A stretch of 9,071 nt of DNA from Bacteroidaceae bacterium. Lineage in GTDB: Bacteria > Bacteroidota > Bacteroidia > Bacteroidales > Barnesiellaceae_A. The stretch spans positions 1 through 9,071 of the forward strand of contig JAFZDG010000313.1 in assembly GCA_017561285.1 (NCBI GenBank), in the 5' to 3' direction. The translations under genes and the position numbers were made by a program. Each line of letters begins with the position of its first letter. The first letter of the stretch is position 1. Below are positions 1 through 7,544 of this stretch, one piece after another. The notes under the pieces are model-generated. The model did no database searches. It saw only the letters and a program-made list of their open reading frames with translations, and had not been told where the DNA came from.

Positions 1-1709
1 CAGTTTTTGTATTTTTTGCCGCTGCCGCATGGACAAGGATCGTTGCGGCCTACTTTGGGTGCTGCAACAATGGGTGTACGGGGCTGGGGTGCTTGGTTGG
101 CCGAAGCTTGGCGTGCAGCTTCCATTGAGCCCGAGCCGGGATATTGCTCTTTGCTTTCGCGGTATTGGGGAGCAGGACGGCGTTGCTCGGGTGCAGCTTG
201 ACGTATGTCTTGAGGTTGTTGCACATAGATTTGGCCACGCATCAACAAGGCGATTACCTTGCGGTTCATATTGTTGAGCATCTCCTCAAAGAGTTTGAAC
301 GACTCGAGTTTGTAAATCAACAAGGGATCTTTTTGCTCATACGAAGCATTTTGTACCGATTGACGCAATTGGTCGAGCTCGCGCAAGTGCTCTTTCCAGG
401 CCTCGTCTATGGTCATCAACATTACAGCCTTTTGGAAGTTCTTCACTACGCTGCGCGACTCTGAGTCATAAGCCTCTTGCAGGTCGCAGGGGATGCCAAA
501 GATGCGCTTGCCATCGGTGATGGGCACGCGGATGAGACCTTGCAGGTGACGCTCTTCGACAAAGGGCTTGATGTTGAGGTGTGCTATCTCGGCCATACGG
601 TCGCCTTTGCGTTTGAAGGCTTCAACAACGGCGTTGTAGAGCGATTCTATACGTTCGGGTTTGCGCATACCGTAGAAGGTATTGGCATCGGCGGGCATCT
701 CGATGGCAAAGATTTTGAATACTTCGAGCGAGAGGTCTTCGTAGTCGGTTGCGGCATCGTATTCGTTGACGAGCGACTCTATCATATCGCGGAAGGTGTC
801 GAGAATATCTATACCGATGCGTTCGCCCATAAGTGCGTGGTGACGTTTTGAGTAGATAACACTACGTTGTGTGTTCATTACGTCATCGTACTCGAGCAAG
901 CGTTTACGAATACCAAAGTTGTTCTCCTCAACGCGGCGCTGTGCGTTTTCGATAGAGTTTGTTACCATCTTGTGTTCGAGCATTTCGTCTTCTTTAAAAC
1001 CAAGACGGTCGAGCATTTTCACAACGTTGTCGGTAGCGAAGAGGCGCATTACGGTGTCTTCGAACGAAACGAAGAATACCGAAGAACCCACGTCACCTTG
1101 ACGACCTGAACGACCACGCAACTGACGATCGACACGACGCGACTCGTGGCGTTCGGTACCGATGATGGCCAAACCACCTGCCTCGCGTACCTCGGGGGTG
1201 AGCTTGATGTCGGTACCACGACCGGCCATATTGGTAGCGATGGTTACAACACCTTTTTCACCGGCGTGGGCTACGATTTCGGCCTCTTTTTGGTGCAACT
1301 TGGCGTTCAATACGTTGTGTTGTATCTTGCGTTGCGAGAGCATACGGCTCAACAACTCCGAGATTTCTACCGATGTAGTACCCACCAATACGGGGCGACC
1401 TTGTGCTACCATTGCAACAATCTCTTCGATGATGGCATTGTACTTGGCACGTTTGGTCTTGTACACGCGGTCGTTCATATCGACACGTGCAATAGGTTTG
1501 TTGGTAGGTATGGTTACAACATCGAGTTTGTAGATGTCCCAAAATTCACTTGCTTCGGTTTCGGCAGTACCGGTCATACCGGCAAGTTTGTTGTACATAC
1601 GGAAGTAGTTTTGCAGCGTAATGGTGGCAAAGGTTTGTGTGGCAGCTTCTACCTTTACACGTTCTTTGGCCTCGATAGCTTGGTGCAAACCATCGGAGTA
1701 GCGACGGCC
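1..1709 (-). CDS. secA: SecA C-terminal part beyond the stop (NBD2, helical scaffold/wing, zinc motif), partial
   Basis: The frame continues directly after TAA with GRRYSDGLHQAIEAKE. NBD2 motifs follow: GMTGTAETE (about residues 571-579), GRPVLVGTTSVE (about 631-642), NVLNAKLH, TNMAGRGTDIKL and the arginine-finger block QLRGRSGRQGD. The helical scaffold includes EENNFGIRKRLLEYDDVMN and DEAWKEHLRELDQLRQSV. A Gln/Pro-rich linker leads to the zinc-binding tail: C1086, C1088, and a codon cut by the window edge (TG-) that must be the next Cys, giving the CxC-x8-C spacing of SecA. No start codon or promoter suggests independent translation; the first in-frame Met after the stop is residue 565 (1596-1598), inside NYFRM. 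Purifying selection looks intact here. GDVGSS replaces the commoner GDPGSS. Confidence 0.85.
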
Positions 1710-1712
1710 TTA
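1710..1712 (-). other. secA: In-frame TAA inside secA (codon 527)
   Basis: On the minus strand the codons read GGT CGT ATT ATG TAA GGC CGT CGC TAC. SecA proteins have Glu here in Bacteroidota as I recall, and Gln in E. coli (MQGRRW). GAA to TAA or CAA to TAA is one substitution. TAA is not recoded in this genome, since it ends ribF (6380-6382) and the phosphatase-like gene (3448-3450). There is no homopolymer at the site and the frame is unchanged on either side, so this is a substitution and not an indel. Confidence 0.93.
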
Positions 1713-3290
1713 CATAATACGACCTGTTTGCTCGTCAACGATTTTTACTTTGTTGTCTATTACTACATATTGGTCGTTGAGTGCAAAGAGGGTATATGCT
1801 TTCAAGAGTTGGTGTACGGTGTGTACGCGCTCGGCTTTGATAGCATAATTTTGTAGATATTCGTCTTTTTTGATTTGACGCTCTTCGGGAGTGATATTCT
1901 CGTTCTCGAGGAGTGCAAGTTGTTCGCTGATGTTGGGAAGCACGAAGAATTCGGGATCGGCACTCTTGCCGGTCATTGCATCTATACCCTTGTCGGTGAG
2001 GTCGATGCTGTTGTTCTTCTCATCAATGACAAAGTATAGGTCATCGGTGATTTCGTGCATGCGGCGGTTGTTTTGCTCCATATATATGGCCTCGGTCTCA
2101 AGCATCAATGCTTTGATGCCCGGCTCGCTCAAGTAGCGTATCAATGCACTGTTCTTGGGCAGACCTTTGAAGCAACGGAACAACAATATAGCACCCTCTT
2201 CTTTGGTTTTCTTGTCGTCCGATGCAATTTTTTCTTTTGCTTCGGCGAGCATACGGGTTACGAGTGTGCGTTGTGTTCTTACGAGCTCCTCTACTTTGGG
2301 GCAGAACTCTTCAAACATTTGGTCTTCGCCTTTGGGTGTGGGACCAGATATAATCAAGGGTGTACGGGCATCGTCAATAAGTACCGAGTCGACCTCATCG
2401 ACAATGGCGTAGTTGTGAGGACGTTGTACGAGGTCTTGCGGATTTCCGGCCATATTGTCGCGGAGGTAGTCGAAGCCAAATTCGTTGTTTGTACCAAATG
2501 TGATATCGGCTTCGTATGCTTTGCGGCGAGCTTCCGAGTTGGGTTGGTGTTTGTCAATGCAATCGACCGAAAGGCCGTGGAACATATACAAGGGGCCCAT
2601 CCACTCCGAGTCACGTTTAGAGAGGTAGTCGTTGACGGTCACTACGTGTACGCCGTTTCCGGTCAAGGCATTGAGGAATACGGGTAAGGTCGCCACAAGG
2701 GTTTTACCCTCACCGGTAGCCATCTCGGCTATTTTGCCTTTGTGTAGTACCACACCACCAATCAATTGCACATCGTAGTGTACCATATTCCATGTTACCT
2801 CATTACCACCGGCCATCCAATGGTTTTGATATATGGCTTTATCGCCTTCGATGCGTACAAAGTCGTGCGAAGGTGCCAAGTCGCGGTCAAATTGGTTGGC
2901 AGTAACAACTATTTCTTCGTTGTTGGCAAATCGGCGTGAGGTCTCTTTTACTACGGCAAACACCTCGGGAAGAGCTTCGTCCAAGCCCTCTTCGAGTTTC
3001 TTGATAATCTCTTTTTCGAGTTTGTCAACCTCGCTCCACATGGGGGCGCGTTTGTCATAGTCGGTATTTTCAATCTCGGCCTTAATGGTGGCTATACGCT
3101 CACGTTCGGCAACTACACGCTTTTGTAAATTTTGTTTTACAACATCAATGCGAGCGCGCAACTCGTCATTCGATAGTTTCTCGAGTCCGGGAAAGATAGC
3201 CTTGATTTTTTTGATGTAAGGCTCTACTTCTTTGATGTCGCGTTGCGACTTGTTTCCGAACAGTTTCTTTAGAAAATCATTAAATCCCAT
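1710..3290 (-). CDS. secA: SecA N-terminal part as read (NBD1 and preprotein cross-linking domain), 526 aa
   Basis: This is the part that would be translated if the stop is real. It starts at MGFNDFLKKLFG, the usual amphipathic SecA N-terminus, so the start is well supported. Visible motifs are the Walker A loop ATGEGKT (residues 191-197), TVNDYLSKRD (218-227), FGTNNEFGFDYLRDNM (265-280), Walker B VDEVDS (297-302) and PLIISGP (311-317). The preprotein cross-linking domain follows, with a lysine-rich insertion near residues 345-360. The last residues before the stop, DEQTGRIM, belong to a highly conserved block that should continue with a charged or polar residue and GRRYSDGLHQ. The product would lack NBD2 and the helical domains and could not hydrolyse ATP productively or translocate protein. 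Confidence 0.9.
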   Translation of the reverse strand: MGFNDFLKKLFGNKSQRDIKEVEPYIKKIKAIFPGLEKLSNDELRARIDVVKQNLQKRVVAERERIATIKAEIENTDYDKRAPMWSEVDKLEKEIIKKLEEGLDEALPEVFAVVKETSRRFANNEEIVVTANQFDRDLAPSHDFVRIEGDKAIYQNHWMAGGNEVTWNMVHYDVQLIGGVVLHKGKIAEMATGEGKTLVATLPVFLNALTGNGVHVVTVNDYLSKRDSEWMGPLYMFHGLSVDCIDKHQPNSEARRKAYEADITFGTNNEFGFDYLRDNMAGNPQDLVQRPHNYAIVDEVDSVLIDDARTPLIISGPTPKGEDQMFEEFCPKVEELVRTQRTLVTRMLAEAKEKIASDDKKTKEEGAILLFRCFKGLPKNSALIRYLSEPGIKALMLETEAIYMEQNNRRMHEITDDLYFVIDEKNNSIDLTDKGIDAMTGKSADPEFFVLPNISEQLALLENENITPEERQIKKDEYLQNYAIKAERVHTVHQLLKAYTLFALNDQYVVIDNKVKIVDEQTGRIM

Positions 3291-3355
3291 ATATGGTTGT
3301 ATTTATTTTTTTTCTTTAAATTTTGCAGGAATGTTGTTCTTGCAACAAACGGGTG

Positions 3356-3387
3356 CAAAAATAGTGATTTTTTTCGGCAGTGCCTAA
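3356..3387 (-). promoter_or_regulatory. Candidate Bacteroidota-type promoter of secA
   Basis: On the minus strand TTAG (3384-3387), a 20 bp spacer and TATTTTTG (3356-3363) fit the Bacteroidota -33/-7 pattern TTTG-N~19-TAnnTTTG; the -7 box is a perfect match and the -33 box has one mismatch. Transcription would begin near 3350, leaving an A-rich leader of about 60 nt before the secA ATG. The rest of the 157 bp gap (3291-3447) holds no gene and no clear terminator. Confidence 0.6.
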
Positions 3388-3447
3388 AAAATAGCGTATT
3401 GGATGACTGCCAAATATGCAATTAGACTCAATTTTGTGTATAATGTG

Positions 3448-5031
3448 TTATGGATATACAATATTGAGTGGTCGGGTAGTGCATCCGTTGGGTGAGCGAA
3501 TGCGTAATATGCGTGCAACCGTAGGTGCTATGGTTGTTACGTCAATGGGGTATTCGATTTTTTGAGCCGGCAATTGGGGGGCCATCAGCATAAATGGTGC
3601 CGGTACGGCATTGTGGCGAATGTACTGACGGGTGTTGTTGTGGTCTTCATACACAATTTCCCATCCCGGTACCAACTCTATAAATAGGTCGCCCGATAAT
3701 TTCGATGATAACCCTCGGCGCAGACGGTCGGTGTGCTCGTTGGTGCTACGCAATAGAATGCGATGTTGGGTATAAATATCTTGCACACCCTCCATATCGA
3801 TGAGGAATTGTGCGGCTTTATCGCGCACCTCTTCCAACTCTAAGTCACGCTCTTTGATGTAGTTGCGGTTGAGGTATATTTGGTTGTGGCTATATCCTGT
3901 TACCCAATCACCGTTGCCATACAGAGCCATCAGGTACATATTGAGTAGTGATATGGCACGCTTGGGATAGAACTCGCCCGATTGTATTTTATAGAATGCC
4001 GGTTCGCGACCTTCGCCTGTGAAATAGCCTGTTGAGGTTATGAATATAACAGCGTTTTCCAGTCCTACACTGCTGTCGATGGCTTCGAAGAGGCGCGATA
4101 GGTCGGCATCTAATCGCACATAGGCATCTTGCAACTCCATACCATACTCTTGCACTGTGCCATTTTTGTATGGTGCGAGTGTGTAGCCAACGTTTATCAT
4201 ATCGAGCTGTCCGCGATTGCCCAATGAAGCCGACTTCAGCAGGTCTATCGTCACATCGGTTACTTCGCTGTTTACAAACGGAGTGGTTTTGAAGTGGGTA
4301 TAACGATTATGCTCTTTGGCCGGAAGGCGGTGCGTATAGGGTATGTCGGTTATCTGATAAGGCAGAGCGGTATATTGCTCGGGGGCGCGGCAAGGTCGCC
4401 ACATAAGTGTGTCTATAACTTGTGTGGGACTGTTGGTGTAGTATGGATGCAGAATGTAGGCCGGTGCATCGTAGTAATAAGTGGTTGTAACCCAACGTCC
4501 TTTTTCATCGTCTATCCACAAGGCACTATTGGCTATGTGACCACCCGATAGTATGGCTGTAGCTGCATCGGGTGCGATGGAATATACTCTTCCCAGACCG
4601 TTGCCTACAATCTTTACCTCGTCGCTAAGGGTAGAAACGAGCAGGGCGCGTGCCGAAAAATTATCATCGGTGGCATTGCCCATAAATTGGTCATCGTAGA
4701 GTATGCTGCGATCTTTGCGAGTAAAAGTGTCGAACACATCTTCCGATACGATGCCATTGTAGAAGGGTATTGTCCCCGAATGAATGGCTGCCGTAGAGAC
4801 TGCTCGGTCGAGATGAGGGAAGTCGTATGTTACATTATCGCATACAACACCTCCTTGCATCATCCGTTTGAATCCTTTTTCGCCATATAGATGTTGCAAG
4901 GCATATAAATAGTCGCTACGCAACTGGTCAACGGTAATACCTACTACCAATCGAGGGGCGTTGTGTGATGTTTGTGCGCCGGCCGGCACAACCATCAGCG
5001 AGAGTAATATTGAGGCAAGTATTTTATTCAT
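3448..5031 (-). CDS. Secreted alkaline phosphatase/phosphodiesterase-superfamily protein, probably catalytically dead
   Basis: The 527 aa protein begins MNKILASILLSLMVVPAGAQ, a Sec signal peptide probably cut near AGA-QT, so it should be periplasmic or outer-membrane associated. It has the fold signatures of the type I phosphodiesterase/alkaline phosphatase superfamily: PRLVVGITVDQLRSD (residues 26-40), GFKRMMQGG (53-61), SGTIPFYNGIV (85-95), a D-x-YVRLD block (302-308), and PAPFMLMAP with IDVTTIAPTVARIL near the C-terminus. The first metal-ligand Asp (D35) and perhaps H464 remain. The Thr nucleophile position aligns with Arg76, HGI is NGI (N92), the DYVGH segment is YTLAPYK (283-289) and the DHG segment is STGYF (333-337). 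An ATG 39 bp upstream is in frame, but the start at 5031 gives a proper signal peptide and overlaps the lnb stop as ATGA. The fold call is firm; activity is doubtful. Confidence 0.85.
   Translation of the reverse strand: MNKILASILLSLMVVPAGAQTSHNAPRLVVGITVDQLRSDYLYALQHLYGEKGFKRMMQGGVVCDNVTYDFPHLDRAVSTAAIHSGTIPFYNGIVSEDVFDTFTRKDRSILYDDQFMGNATDDNFSARALLVSTLSDEVKIVGNGLGRVYSIAPDAATAILSGGHIANSALWIDDEKGRWVTTTYYYDAPAYILHPYYTNSPTQVIDTLMWRPCRAPEQYTALPYQITDIPYTHRLPAKEHNRYTHFKTTPFVNSEVTDVTIDLLKSASLGNRGQLDMINVGYTLAPYKNGTVQEYGMELQDAYVRLDADLSRLFEAIDSSVGLENAVIFITSTGYFTGEGREPAFYKIQSGEFYPKRAISLLNMYLMALYGNGDWVTGYSHNQIYLNRNYIKERDLELEEVRDKAAQFLIDMEGVQDIYTQHRILLRSTNEHTDRLRRGLSSKLSGDLFIELVPGWEIVYEDHNNTRQYIRHNAVPAPFMLMAPQLPAQKIEYPIDVTTIAPTVARILRIRSPNGCTTRPLNIVYP
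5028..5031 (-). other. ATGA stop/start overlap, translational coupling of lnb and the phosphatase-like gene
   Basis: On the minus strand the four bases read ATGA: ATG (5031-5029) starts the phosphatase-like gene and TGA (5030-5028) ends lnb. This overlap decides the start of the downstream gene and suggests coupled translation from one mRNA. Confidence 0.85.
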
Positions 5032-6254
5032 TGTTGAAGTTTGCTTTTGTAGTAATGTAAAGAGTTGCACGAACGTATGGCCGATACGGCAAGTAGCGGT
5101 ATGATGGCTATGTCAATGTGCTGTATGCCGCAAACTATGAGTATGACAAAAAGTAGCAGCAGTAATAGGTTTATTCTATGATACCATCGCACTACCGGTA
5201 TGGCTTTGCTTATATAAGGCAATATGGCCGGTATAATAGCCAACGGTGTGAGCCATAGGGCGTGAAGATTGATGGTGGTGGCGGGATGCTCTGAGCAGCA
5301 TATGAGGAAATAGATAACCATACCTGCAAGGCACATAATTATACCCAATAGGGTGTCGAACCATCGTGAGAGACGTTTGTGGCGCACATCGTATAGCGTG
5401 ATAGCAACTGTTATCAGCAACAATGCCAGTGCGCATACCATAGGTGTCATATACCAGGGAGTAGGAGGGCCTACGGGTATAGAGTCGGCGTGAAATAATT
5501 CGGTGGTACGGCTTACCATAGGACGCTTTGCACCGCTCTCTCTGTCGATGATTGTGGCCTCGGCGTAGGCTTTTTTAAGTATCAGCGGTACAAACATATG
5601 TTCTTCCCACGATGCCGTTTCATCAAGGTTTTTGCCCAACGCCATATCGATGCCAAAGGTGAGCCAACTATAATTCTTGCCATAGTGACGTATCAGGTTG
5701 CGGAATGATGAGAGACTGTCGATCTCTTGGTAGATAACACTTTCTCCGTTATGGGTCAACGTCTCTGCCACAATGTCTCGTGGACGTGTAGCACAGTTGT
5801 TGTACAAAAAGTTGTAACGATAGGCTCTGTTTTCGGGGCGTGCATTTACGAGCAATGCGTTGAATATAGCTTCGCGCTCGTTGTGCGTAAGGTTCAGCTC
5901 TTGTTCATATACCGAAGAACCTCGCATAACGTAGTCTAATATGAAATAACGAAAATCGTATGCCGCCAGCAAATAATCGGTTTCGCCTTTAGTAAATTTG
6001 ATTATGAAATCATCGGAGAACGAAAACGTACCGTAGTTGAAAACAATGTCAAGGTCGTTGCCTCGTTGTACTCGCAGAGCTGTGTGACCAAATATTTGGT
6101 ACACATCGGGGCCCGGATCGCATGTGATGAGACTGATGCGAAGGGTGTCGTTGGGTGCAATAGTGGGTGTGTCGTTTGCTATTGGTGTTGCGCTGATGCG
6201 TAAAACCGATAGCAGCAATATGGCTATAAGCCACAGACGAAACTTATGTAACAT
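5028..6254 (-). CDS. lnb: Lnb/DUF4105 family membrane protein, candidate lipoprotein N-acyltransferase
   Basis: DUF4105 is the N-terminal periplasmic domain of Lnb, which as I recall was identified in Bacteroides as the enzyme that N-acylates the lipoprotein amino-terminal Cys, replacing Lnt. The 408 aa protein has an N-terminal hydrophobic segment (residues 6-19), then a periplasmic domain with GPDVYQIFGHTALRV (48-61), FNYGTFSF (72-79), YRYNFLYNNCATRPRDIV (145-162) and WLTFGIDMALG (197-207). H57 and C154 sit where a papain-like His/Cys pair is expected. Five further membrane segments follow at about 269-288, 301-320, 328-348, 361-378 and 380-396. The stop overlaps the next start (ATGA), so the two are probably translated together. 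A weak -7-like TAACTTTA lies at 6297-6304, without a well-spaced -33 box. Family membership is strong; the reaction is inferred from the family. Confidence 0.82.
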   Translation of the reverse strand: MLHKFRLWLIAILLLSVLRISATPIANDTPTIAPNDTLRISLITCDPGPDVYQIFGHTALRVQRGNDLDIVFNYGTFSFSDDFIIKFTKGETDYLLAAYDFRYFILDYVMRGSSVYEQELNLTHNEREAIFNALLVNARPENRAYRYNFLYNNCATRPRDIVAETLTHNGESVIYQEIDSLSSFRNLIRHYGKNYSWLTFGIDMALGKNLDETASWEEHMFVPLILKKAYAEATIIDRESGAKRPMVSRTTELFHADSIPVGPPTPWYMTPMVCALALLLITVAITLYDVRHKRLSRWFDTLLGIIMCLAGMVIYFLICCSEHPATTINLHALWLTPLAIIPAILPYISKAIPVVRWYHRINLLLLLLFVILIVCGIQHIDIAIIPLLAVSAIRSCNSLHYYKSKLQQ

Positions 6255-6341
6255 ACCTATACAGTATATTTTTATTTACATTTGAAAAATCGGCTATAAA
6301 GTTACGATAAATAACCCAATTGGCGGGGCTAAGTCGCTATG

Positions 6342-6365
6342 TTTTTGATAATTTTAAATCAAAAA
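6342..6365 (-). terminator. AT-rich hairpin after ribF
   Basis: TTTTTGAT and ATCAAAAA form a perfect 8 bp stem around an 8 nt loop, 14 nt after the ribF stop. It is low in GC and lacks a following U-tract on the minus strand, so it may be only an mRNA 3' structure, and ribF may read through into lnb 125 bp away. Confidence 0.25.
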
Positions 6366-6379
6366 GTGTGCCAAAGAGG

Positions 6380-7312
6380 TTATTTTGTGCAATGTAATAT
6401 ATGTTGTGCCGTCTTGGCATCGTTTTGCAACATATTTTTCAAGTCATCGAGTGAGTCAAAGCGTTTCTCCTGTCGTAGGTATGCTATAAACTCTATTGAA
6501 ATATTATGACCGTAGAGGTTGCCCAAAAAGTCAAAGAGGTGTACCTCTATCGAAAGATGATTGTTGCCGGCAATCGTGGGGCGTTGACCTATGTTGAGCA
6601 TACCTCCGTAAGAGTTGCCATCATCGAGTGTTACTCTCACTGCATATGCTCCTATGGCGGGTAGCAGTTTGTGTGTGTCGTTGGGTGCGATATTGGCAGT
6701 AGGAAATCCTATGGTGCGGCCTATTTGGCTGCCTTCTACAACTTTTCCGGCCAGGGTGTAGTGGTATCCCAGCATAGCACTGGCTTTGTATATATCGCCT
6801 GCCATAAGCGCCTTGCGTGTGGCTGAGGAGGAAATGGTACCTTGTTCTATAACAAATGGTTTCGCCTCGATAATCTCAACACCTATGTCTTGGCCATGTC
6901 GGCAATACTCGGCAAATCCTTCGCTGCGATTGTGTCCGAAACGATGGTCGTAGCCTATGCATAGTGCTTGCACATTGTAGCACTCGTGTAGTAATGATAT
7001 AAACTCGTATGCCGATTTTTGAGCCAATTCTTGGCTGAACTCAAGTACGATGGCATAATCGATACCTGTTTCTGCCAGATGCTGCATTCGCTCGTCAAAT
7101 GTATTGAGCAAGGGCATCATATCGTTGGGGCGCAATACTTCGCGTGGATGGGTGGCAAAAGTGATGACTGCAGTGGGTACACCTCGTTTGCGAGCATTTT
7201 CTTGGACAAAGGCTATGAGCGAGCGATGTCCTAAATGCACTCCGTCAAACATACCTATTGTTGCTACGATAGGCATATCTATTTTATGAGGTCGGTCTAT
7301 TATTATCATCAC
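6380..7312 (-). CDS. ribF: Bifunctional riboflavin kinase / FMN adenylyltransferase
   Basis: RibF phosphorylates riboflavin to FMN and adenylates FMN to FAD in the cytoplasm. At 310 aa it has the normal length. The N-terminal adenylyltransferase domain shows GMFDGVHLGH (residues 20-29, nucleotidyltransferase HxGH), TFATHPREVL (51-60), GYDHRFGHNR (120-129) and ISSSATR (160-166, the ISSTxIR motif). The C-terminal kinase domain shows GRTIGFPTAN (198-207), GAYAVRV (221-227), LNIGQRPT (239-246) and SIEVHLFDF (254-262), where E256 is the expected catalytic base. Nothing is missing. The start is one of two adjacent ATGs (7312 or 7309). A degenerate -7 box TATCTTCG (7331-7338) lies 18 bp upstream. 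I saw no FMN riboswitch in the upstream gap. Confidence 0.96.
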   Translation of the reverse strand: MMIIIDRPHKIDMPIVATIGMFDGVHLGHRSLIAFVQENARKRGVPTAVITFATHPREVLRPNDMMPLLNTFDERMQHLAETGIDYAIVLEFSQELAQKSAYEFISLLHECYNVQALCIGYDHRFGHNRSEGFAEYCRHGQDIGVEIIEAKPFVIEQGTISSSATRKALMAGDIYKASAMLGYHYTLAGKVVEGSQIGRTIGFPTANIAPNDTHKLLPAIGAYAVRVTLDDGNSYGGMLNIGQRPTIAGNNHLSIEVHLFDFLGNLYGHNISIEFIAYLRQEKRFDSLDDLKNMLQNDAKTAQHILHCTK

Positions 7313-7330
7313 AATTATTCTTTTCGACTG

Positions 7331-7338
7331 CGAAGATA
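7331..7338 (-). promoter_or_regulatory. Possible -7 box of ribF
   Basis: TATCTTCG differs from TAnnTTTG at one base and would give a leader of about 13 nt to the ribF ATG. I do not see a clear -33 box; a T-rich stretch (GTTTT) lies about 17 bp upstream. The same variant form (TACCTTCG) occurs before the DUF59 gene. Confidence 0.4.
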
Positions 7339-7445
7339 CAATAAAACGCTATGAAAACACCTATAAAGTGATACTAAAATTGCATAGACGGTATGGAGAT
7401 TGTCTTTTGATAGCCGGAATAGTGTGTCTATATCTATAAGATAGG

Positions 7446-7539
7446 TATAAACTAATAAGGAGTTTCTTCACAGAAACTCCTTATCATTAGGTTTTCAATA
7501 GGTATTAATTTTAAGGTAAAAAAGATTGTTTTAGGTTAG
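7446..7539 (-). ncRNA. Candidate small RNA of about 90 nt between lpxH and ribF
   Basis: A good Bacteroidota promoter (7545-7576) predicts a start near 7539, and a strong hairpin (7455-7484) ends about 55 nt later. No protein gene of useful size lies between them, and ribF begins another 140 bp on with its own -7-like box. The 5' part is A/U-rich and unstructured by eye (CUAACCUAAAACAAUC followed by U6), with the hairpin at the 3' end, a common layout for base-pairing small RNAs. The alternative is a long ribF leader with an attenuator-like hairpin. I do not recognise a known RNA family. Confidence 0.4.
7455..7484 (-). terminator. Strong 12 bp hairpin, probable terminator
   Basis: ATAAGGAGTTTC, a 6 nt loop (TGTGAA) and GAAACTCCTTAT form a perfect 12 bp stem, extendable by a G-U and a U-A pair. 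The minus-strand sequence after it is TAGTTTATACC, only a weak U-tract. No plus-strand gene ends nearby, so it should serve minus-strand transcripts: the candidate small RNA, or leftover lpxH read-through. Confidence 0.6.
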
Positions 7540-7544
7540 TGCGA

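Larger units (their letters stand above)
1..3290 (-). pseudogene. secA: secA, preprotein translocase ATPase, interrupted by an in-frame stop; 3' end off the window
   Basis: SecA is the cytoplasmic motor that binds SecYEG and drives unfolded preproteins across the inner membrane by ATP hydrolysis. The minus-strand frame from ATG 3290 to position 3 encodes a full-length Bacteroidota SecA: 526 residues, one TAA (1710-1712), then 569 more codons in the same frame. That makes 1096 codons inside the window, in line with the roughly 1100 residues usual for this phylum. All motor motifs are present on the two sides of the stop. I read every codon of the distal part and found no second stop and no frameshift. 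The gene stands alone with its own candidate promoter at 3356-3387. Because secA is essential, a sequence error or minority variant is more likely than a truly dead gene. Family identity is certain; the meaning of the stop is not. Confidence 0.95.

Noticed and set aside
1..1709. A natural split of SecA into two separately translated proteins
   Set aside because: There is no start codon or promoter near the junction. The break falls inside one of the most conserved SecA blocks, and one substitution explains it.
1146..1856. A 236-codon open frame on the plus strand inside secA, and similar long plus-strand frames at 477-851 and 2055-2687
   Set aside because: They are antisense to conserved SecA codons. 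Their translations show no recognisable domain, and they owe their length to the codon pattern of secA on the other strand.
3375..3415. GGCAGT / ACTGCC inverted repeat between the phosphatase-like gene and secA, considered as a terminator
   Set aside because: The stem is only 6 bp with a loop of about 24 nt. It lacks a U-tract on the minus strand and overlaps the secA promoter -33 region.
5032..5070. Longer start for the phosphatase-like protein from ATG 5070
   Set aside because: It would put 13 polar residues before the signal peptide. The ATG at 5031 forms an ATGA overlap with the lnb stop and starts with a typical MNK signal sequence.
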